DNA from: Chondrilla cf. caribensis
Taxonomy: Eukaryota; Porifera; Demospongiae; Chondrillida; Chondrillidae
Assembly: GCA_964020155.1 (NCBI GenBank)
Contig: OZ026558.1
Span: 3,303,574 to 3,367,573, forward strand
Reading direction: 5' to 3'
DNA: 64,000 bases
In this document: positions 46,430 to 64,000 of the stretch, piece by piece
Position numbering within the stretch: the stretch's first letter is position 1
How the letters are laid out: each line of letters opens with the position of its first letter
Position numbers and translations under genes: made by a program
The notes under the pieces: generated by a model
The model's database searches: none
The model's input: only the letters and a program-made list of their open reading frames with translations
What the model was told of the DNA's origin: nothing

Positions 46430-47100
46430 TTTCAACCCTGGGTCTAAAATGATTGATGATGCCATCAAAATTGCTGTAGGACTCAAAGAGTAGGGGCTCC
46501 TATAATTGGTCAGCCTCACCAATGTGCACTATGTGGCATGGAGGTGGACCAGTTTGCCAGACATGGTCTCAGTTGTAGCTTCAGTCAGGGAAGTTTTTTT
46601 GTGCTATAATGTTGTGAATAACATCATCCATCATGCTCTCACTGCCGCAAGAACCCCATTGTGGCTTAAACCCTCTGGGCTTCACTGCTCAGATGGGAAG
46701 TGCCCTGATGGGATGATCTTTGTCCCCTGGAAACAGATCAAGTATTTAGCATGGGATGCCACATGTGTAGACATGCTTTGTCAATCTCACCGCCCAACAG
46801 CTGTCACAGAACCAATTGAGGTACTGCTGCCCACACTGAAGAGGAGAGAATCGAGAAGTACACCAATCTTGACAGCATCTATATCTTCCAGCCAGTTGTT
46901 ATGAAGATGTGGGTCCATAGGTCCTGTTTCCAAGCCTTTCCTGAGGGATCTTGGCAGGTGGCTCAGGATGCTGTCTGGGGAGCCAAAGCATTTGCATTCC
47001 TCATGCAGAGGGTCTCAGTGGCCATTCAGCTAGGAAATGCCACATCAGTGACAGGGACACTTCCTGTCAATCAGTGCAACTACCGATTTAGACTTTGTAG
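46430..47100 (+). mobile_element. Second, 5'-truncated copy of the retroelement nuclease region
   Basis: Starts near the LGLK-MIDDAIKIAVG equivalent. It continues through CALCGMEVDQFARHGLSC (same C-x2-C-x9-H-x3-C), SDGKCPDGM and AWDATCVDMLC, ending near RVSVAIQLGNATSVTGTL, which matches the end of the element at 46186. Several frameshifts interrupt it. It is a different, diverged relative rather than a piece of the copy at 43151. Confidence 0.75.
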
Positions 47101-47348
47101 CTTTATTATAATTATTACGATTGTGTATAGCATGTGTGTAGTGTGTATTATGTGTTAGTATTATTATGCATATGGTTATTGTTGTGGTTATTATTGTCAT
47201 TATTGTTAGTGGTGCATAATGTATTATTATATAAGTGTGTGAACTGTAGTCATTTATTGTTCAATGTATTTAAATTCAAGTTCACAACGTACATTTTAAT
47301 TTTAGGACATTTACCATTGTCGTATTATAATGATAATTTTTATTGTTA

Positions 47349-47366
47349 TACTACTACTACTACTAC

Positions 47367-47420
<54 letters not shown>

Positions 47421-47437
47421 AAATAATATAATAATAA
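47349..47437. repeat. Trinucleotide microsatellite (ACT)n-(AAT)n
   Basis: Five to six ACT units followed by a long run of AAT units. Confidence 0.95.
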
Positions 47438-47457
47438 TAACATGTGTTGTAAATGTT

Positions 47458-47571
47458 TTAGGTCACCACGGCTTGTCCTGTCAATCAAGTAAGGGCTGCA
47501 CTGCACGCCACAACTCTCTCAACTCCATTATCTACCACTCCCTGGCCACAGCAATGATACCTTTATTATAA
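47458..47571 (+). mobile_element. Short retroelement nuclease fragment
   Basis: Encodes GHHGLSCQSSKGCTARHNSL and then NSIIYHSLATAMIP, matching the knuckle-to-linker part of the element at 43151-46186. It runs straight into repeat R2. Confidence 0.7.
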
Positions 47572-48000
47572 GCAATGCAATATTATTATTGATTGTATAA
47601 ATTCTGTATGTTTATGGATCCCTTTATCTTGAACAAACCGATATATTGGCTAGTATAGATCTGTATGATTGTGTAATTTTGATCAATTTGAATGTAACTT
47701 GATAACCTAGTAGGTATGGATGGTTAGAGCTCATTTATACAGTTAAAGTGACATACGCATAGCAAGGAGTAGAAGTCTAGTGACATGCAGGAAGTGTCTT
47801 GGTGGGAAGCCCAAACCCTATTTAAGGAGGGTAAATCCCAAGTACCTCGACTGCTGAAGACGACCCACAAGGTAAATTGAAACGTCCAGATGAAGAACTC
47901 TCTTTGTCTGCAGACTGCATTTATCAATATGATGCTCCCAACATCCAAATGGATTTTTCCAACTACAGCTAGTTGGAAACATTGCAGCCGAATAAAGCAA
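47572..48000. repeat. Dispersed repeat R2, copy 4 (hammerhead-like core)
   Basis: Includes CTGAAGA (47854-47860), a CGACCC arm and GAAAC (47879-47883) followed by GTCC, with the stem II partner damaged (ACAAGGTAAATT). Directly behind a nuclease fragment, which supports R2 being a retroelement 3' tail. Confidence 0.6.
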
Positions 48001-49092
48001 ATCTTATGAAAATCACCGTTTGTTACTACTGTATTATTACAGTATAATGATGTATGTTTCTGATTATATGTGTTTCACTTCCATATACCCTCTATAGCTA
48101 GGTCTCCAGATACGACAGAATACGCGAACGGCCATTGTATGCAAACGAGCCGTTGTAATGTGGGCTGTTCCATCTTCACATCGATGTCACCACTCTGTTG
48201 CTTCTATTACTGATAATGTAATTTACTTCCTGCCGTTCCACCATATTCTCTGAAAATGAATATTGAAGTGGATTAACAAGTATTCACTGTAATATAATCT
48301 AGGAGCATAATTATAATATACTTATAATTATAATCAATTGATCATCATCAATGATGCATGAGGTATGCATATAGTACATGTATTTTTATAGATTATAATT
48401 ATGCATGCACTAAAATTCCAATGCCATACCGTATATTGGCGGGGGTTATAATTTATTTCAATTCATTGCGTAATGCCAAAAATTTAAAGTAGTACAGCCA
48501 CGTGCACGGCTCTTTTGCGGCGTATCTACTAAAGGAAAGACCTGCGTGGGTGGCCATGGATGTAGCGCTTTTCCTAAGAAAAAACAAAGCAAGTGAATGA
48601 ACACGTGAGGCAAGTTCTGATGCCTTACGAAAATGGGATCGACGATGGGAAAGAAACGTAGCTTACTACCCGAGGTTCTTACGCTGATTATATCATATTA
48701 TAGACCTCCGATCGAAGACAGAGCAAAGTAGGGAAGTACACTGGCCAGCGAGAATTAATGGTCCTGTTAGGGCTAGCAGGCACTCGTTAGCACCCATTGC
48801 TAATTAACGCTTTAATACTGTTGTTAACGCTTATATATACATTTTAAAATTGTTGTATATAGTACTGTTTCAATGGTAACGGATGCTATTATATAGCTAC
48901 ATACATATAGCTTTATATATAGGCCCTAGAAAATGGAATCCGATCAATTCAAACTGAATCAAATTTATTATTCATCAATTATTATAATCTTATATCCATC
49001 ACGGACAATTTCAAAACTAATGCATTAAATAAAGTACATACAAATAAATAAAAAAATCTCAATTGAAATAAAAACAATAACAACTGTTTCAG
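48001..49092. other. Intergenic region 3' of the kinase gene
   Basis: No gene seen on either strand. It contains a short match to 24780 (ATTAACAAGTATTCACTGTA near 48270) and to the GGATGCTAT motif near 25828 (at 48890). Confidence 0.5.
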
Positions 49093-52953
<3,861 letters not shown>

Positions 52954-53191
52954 CCTTCGTTATGCTATGATTAAATAATATCGAATCGATAAGAGCTCTA
53001 TTAAAACCCACCCTCACTACCTATAGCTACCAAATGATAAGTAAACGTATTATTAGAGAAATCGGGTATTATCGGGAGACGTTGACGTAATTAACATAAA
53101 CAGAGATTGTATAAACCATGAATGTCATTAACATGGACCCACGCCCCCTCCAAGAAGCCGATAGTCATAACAGGTCGGTTTGTCGTATTTG
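52954..53191 (-). promoter_or_regulatory. Kinase upstream region between kinase and WDR19
   Basis: Only about 238 bp separate the WDR19 stop (53192) from the kinase ATG (52953), both on the minus strand. The kinase promoter must lie here or inside the WDR19 3' end. No clear TATA box was seen. Confidence 0.4.
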
Positions 53192-62024
<8,833 letters not shown>

Positions 62025-62991
62025 CTGAGAAATTAAATGACTAGCACCTTTTAATCAAGTACACATGTACATAGAAATAAACATGTGTGATTACGGCATA
62101 TTAGTACATACATATGTACGTAAGTATATATTGTGTGAAAGGGTGTGTGCATGTGTGTTTTGAATATTATACAGAGGGAGCAGTGACTCTGAACTAAAGA
62201 TGTTCCTGAGTGTTCACACACAATTGTAGTCCCAGTGTCATTTGACTGTAGGTTCACCCATGACCAGGGGACAGGCTTCCCTACACCTCATGCAGTCAGC
62301 CAGGGATTGTTTTCGAAATAGCTTCATATGCAGGCCATTTAATTATATTATGGGGGCAGAGGGCCTCGTGCGAGGCTGTGTTGTGATGTGAGTTCAAAAG
62401 GTGAGGATGAACTTTAGTCACACGACATTCATGTGACATTCATGTGACAACCCTTCGCATTCAGCTTCCAACTTTGGACTCACATGTGTTGAGTACTACA
62501 GGATGACATGGTGTAGATATAGTACACAGTGTGTCTATATACATGAGGTATGTCTGTATTCATATTAGTAAGTTGTCATCAATACACACACATTAGACAC
62601 TCAAATGGTTCTACTTGAAATGCACAAGCATACACAGTAAACTGTGACACCACGTGAGGAGCTAGGGTGCCTGACTCCATCTAACACTGGTTTTATACAG
62701 ACTGCTGAGTAGACAGTTGCTAAGTACCTCTTTGGCAGACTCTTATGATAAGAGTATACGTAGTGTCATTATATAATTAACAGTACAATTTTTTGCTTAA
62801 TTTGCGATAATCGATAACAGCTGTAATTGCAGGGTTCAATTAGGAAGGTGAATTTGAACTTCTCCTGAGACCACACAGGTGTATGCTGCATTGTATACAG
62901 TGAATGACTGTCCTCTAATAACACTGCTGTGAACATATCTGAGTGTAAAGCCGATACAGTGTAGTCTCGTTACACACAAAACATGCACTTG

Positions 62992-63033
<42 letters not shown>

Positions 63034-63118
63034 CTACATACGTACGTATATTGTGAAATTCTCCTGATAAATAAACAGTGTTTTTACAGTTATTACATTT
63101 AAAATACATTGCAACTGA
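62025..63118. other. WDR19 upstream intron or spacer, no exon recognised
   Basis: The preceding WDR19 exon (expected to end near a YRNAHDVLFSMY-type sequence) was not found here. An (AT)n run is at about 63000-63030. Confidence 0.4.
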
Positions 63119-63300
63119 TTGTACAACCAAACCTCTTTACAACATCACTCTTAATTTCTCACTTTACCTCCCATTATAACCAAAATTTCTGTTGTAACCA
63201 ACACAATTTCTGTGTATGTGAAGACGTCTAAACCTACAAAACATGTTATGAAGGACTGTCCTCGTAACAAGTGCTGTTGTAAAGAGCTGGATCTTACTGT
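63119..63300. mobile_element. MITE-like element with inverted ends
   Basis: CCTCTTTACAACATCAC near the left end pairs with GTGCTGTTGTAAAGAGC near the right end (16 of 17 pairs). The right end continues to TTACTGTA, like the other MITEs here. About 180 bp, noncoding. Confidence 0.55.
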
Positions 63301-63615
63301 AGTGAGTTCCAGTGCAGTAACTTAATCAGTGTCACCTTGGGTTCCATGAAGAACAGACACATGAATGTAGCAACATGTAATATGTGTCTGCAAATTATGA
63401 ATTCATAATCTATGCCCAAATAATGAAATACTTGACTTCAGCAAGTACACATACACATAAATGCTTTACAATGAAGATGATGATTTAAAGAGGAAGTATG
63501 ATGAAGTGACGAGAGAGTGTAAGTACAGTAGAGCTAATGAAAATGCAGAAACACTTTCTGATAGTGCATAAACACTTTGATAAGTTGTACGTATGTATGT
63601 TGTAAGCATTAAAAA

Positions 63616-64000
63616 TTAGTTAACATAAATTTCCAGCAATTTGCTACAAAAGGTAATACTATGTCTTTTATAAGAGGAACACCAGCGCACTGCAACGTTG
63701 TTACTGGTTTCATGTTCAAGTGTCCTCCAAAACCATGGTAGTTGCATATTATTTCAGCAGTTGCTCCCAGGGTAGCAGTCCTTCCCATTCCAGAGGGTGT
63801 GGTTGGCGTACCACTGTCGGGAAGCATAAGTAGCAGTGGCAGTCTCACAATAATAGTCACTACCCACATAAGATGGTGGTGAGCATCCAGGGTGTTTAAT
63901 TTACACAGGGACAGTTGTATAGGAATGAGATTGTTCCTCATTATAGCAAGCAGCATAAGACCAAATGTGGCTGGCATTGTTACTAAGTGGTCCTTCCCAT
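63616..64000 (-). pseudogene. Second collagen-family C-terminal domain, degraded, runs off edge
   Basis: Minus-strand segments match the Cys-rich C-terminal domain of the collagen-like gene at 12584-13822: ASHIWSYAACYNEEQ, a CPC followed by PPSYVGSDYYCET, then WYANHTLWNGKDCYPGSNC and PWFWRTLEHE, ending LLEIYVN with TAA at 63616-63618. A frame change lies between the CPC and the PPSYVG block, and a TGA replaces the second Cys of the GSNCC motif. The 5' part is beyond the window. It therefore looks like a pseudogene, although an intron in the damaged part cannot be excluded. Confidence 0.65.

Noticed and set aside
63461..63571. A 36-residue hydrophilic ORF (MLYNEDDDLKRKYDEVTREC...).
   Set aside because: Very short, no upstream or downstream partners, no similarity recognised. 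It could be a small exon but is not supported.

Overview
The window looks like animal nuclear DNA, most probably from a demosponge. It is AT-rich, has short GT-AG introns, and is crowded with CA microsatellites, MITE-like elements, tRNA-derived SINEs and broken retroelements. The lineage call is an inference. It rests on a secreted collagen-like protein with the Cys-rich C-terminal domain I associate with sponge and cnidarian families, on two recognisable animal genes, and on retroelement types common in such genomes.

Bases 1-42088 are a tandem array, all on the + strand, of one two-exon gene family I do not recognise. Exon 1 (about 181 codons) encodes a signal peptide and a Cys-containing, N-glycosylatable ectodomain. 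A phase-0 intron follows. Exon 2 (about 322 codons) encodes a short linker, seven predicted transmembrane helices and a basic tail. Three copies are open throughout: 20920-22841, 34831-36755 and 39732-42088. The others are nearly intact (4117-6427; 28729-30724), damaged (16275-18115), truncated or fused (1-32; 1815-2363; 10646-11776; 27396-28708; 32504-33066; 37848-38043). Each promoter carries a TATA-like box and a CAGTG-N5-CACTG palindrome. Most introns share an old pogo-like MITE. About 4.1 kb (1-4100) is duplicated nearly unchanged at 30694-34815.

Interrupting the array are a minus-strand collagen-like gene with an in-frame TAG (12584-13822), a cluster of 250-400 bp repeats (14220-16150), a gypsy integrase remnant (about 8140-8280), and many 5'-truncated fragments of reverse-transcriptase elements with a C-terminal PD-(D/E)XK-like nuclease.

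Bases 43151-46186 hold an almost complete reverse transcriptase of that kind, broken by one stop, followed by two more fragments and a dispersed repeat (to about 48000). From 49093 onward two conserved genes lie head-to-tail on the minus strand. One is a seven-exon HUNK/AMPK-related Ser/Thr kinase (49093-52953). The other is the 3' part of WDR19/IFT144 (53192-62024), whose long intron contains a 2.1-kb tandem duplication and several microsatellites. A degraded second collagen-family C-terminus runs off the right edge (63616-64000).

Exons were assembled by eye from reading frame, splice consensus and similarity; nothing was checked against RNA or databases.
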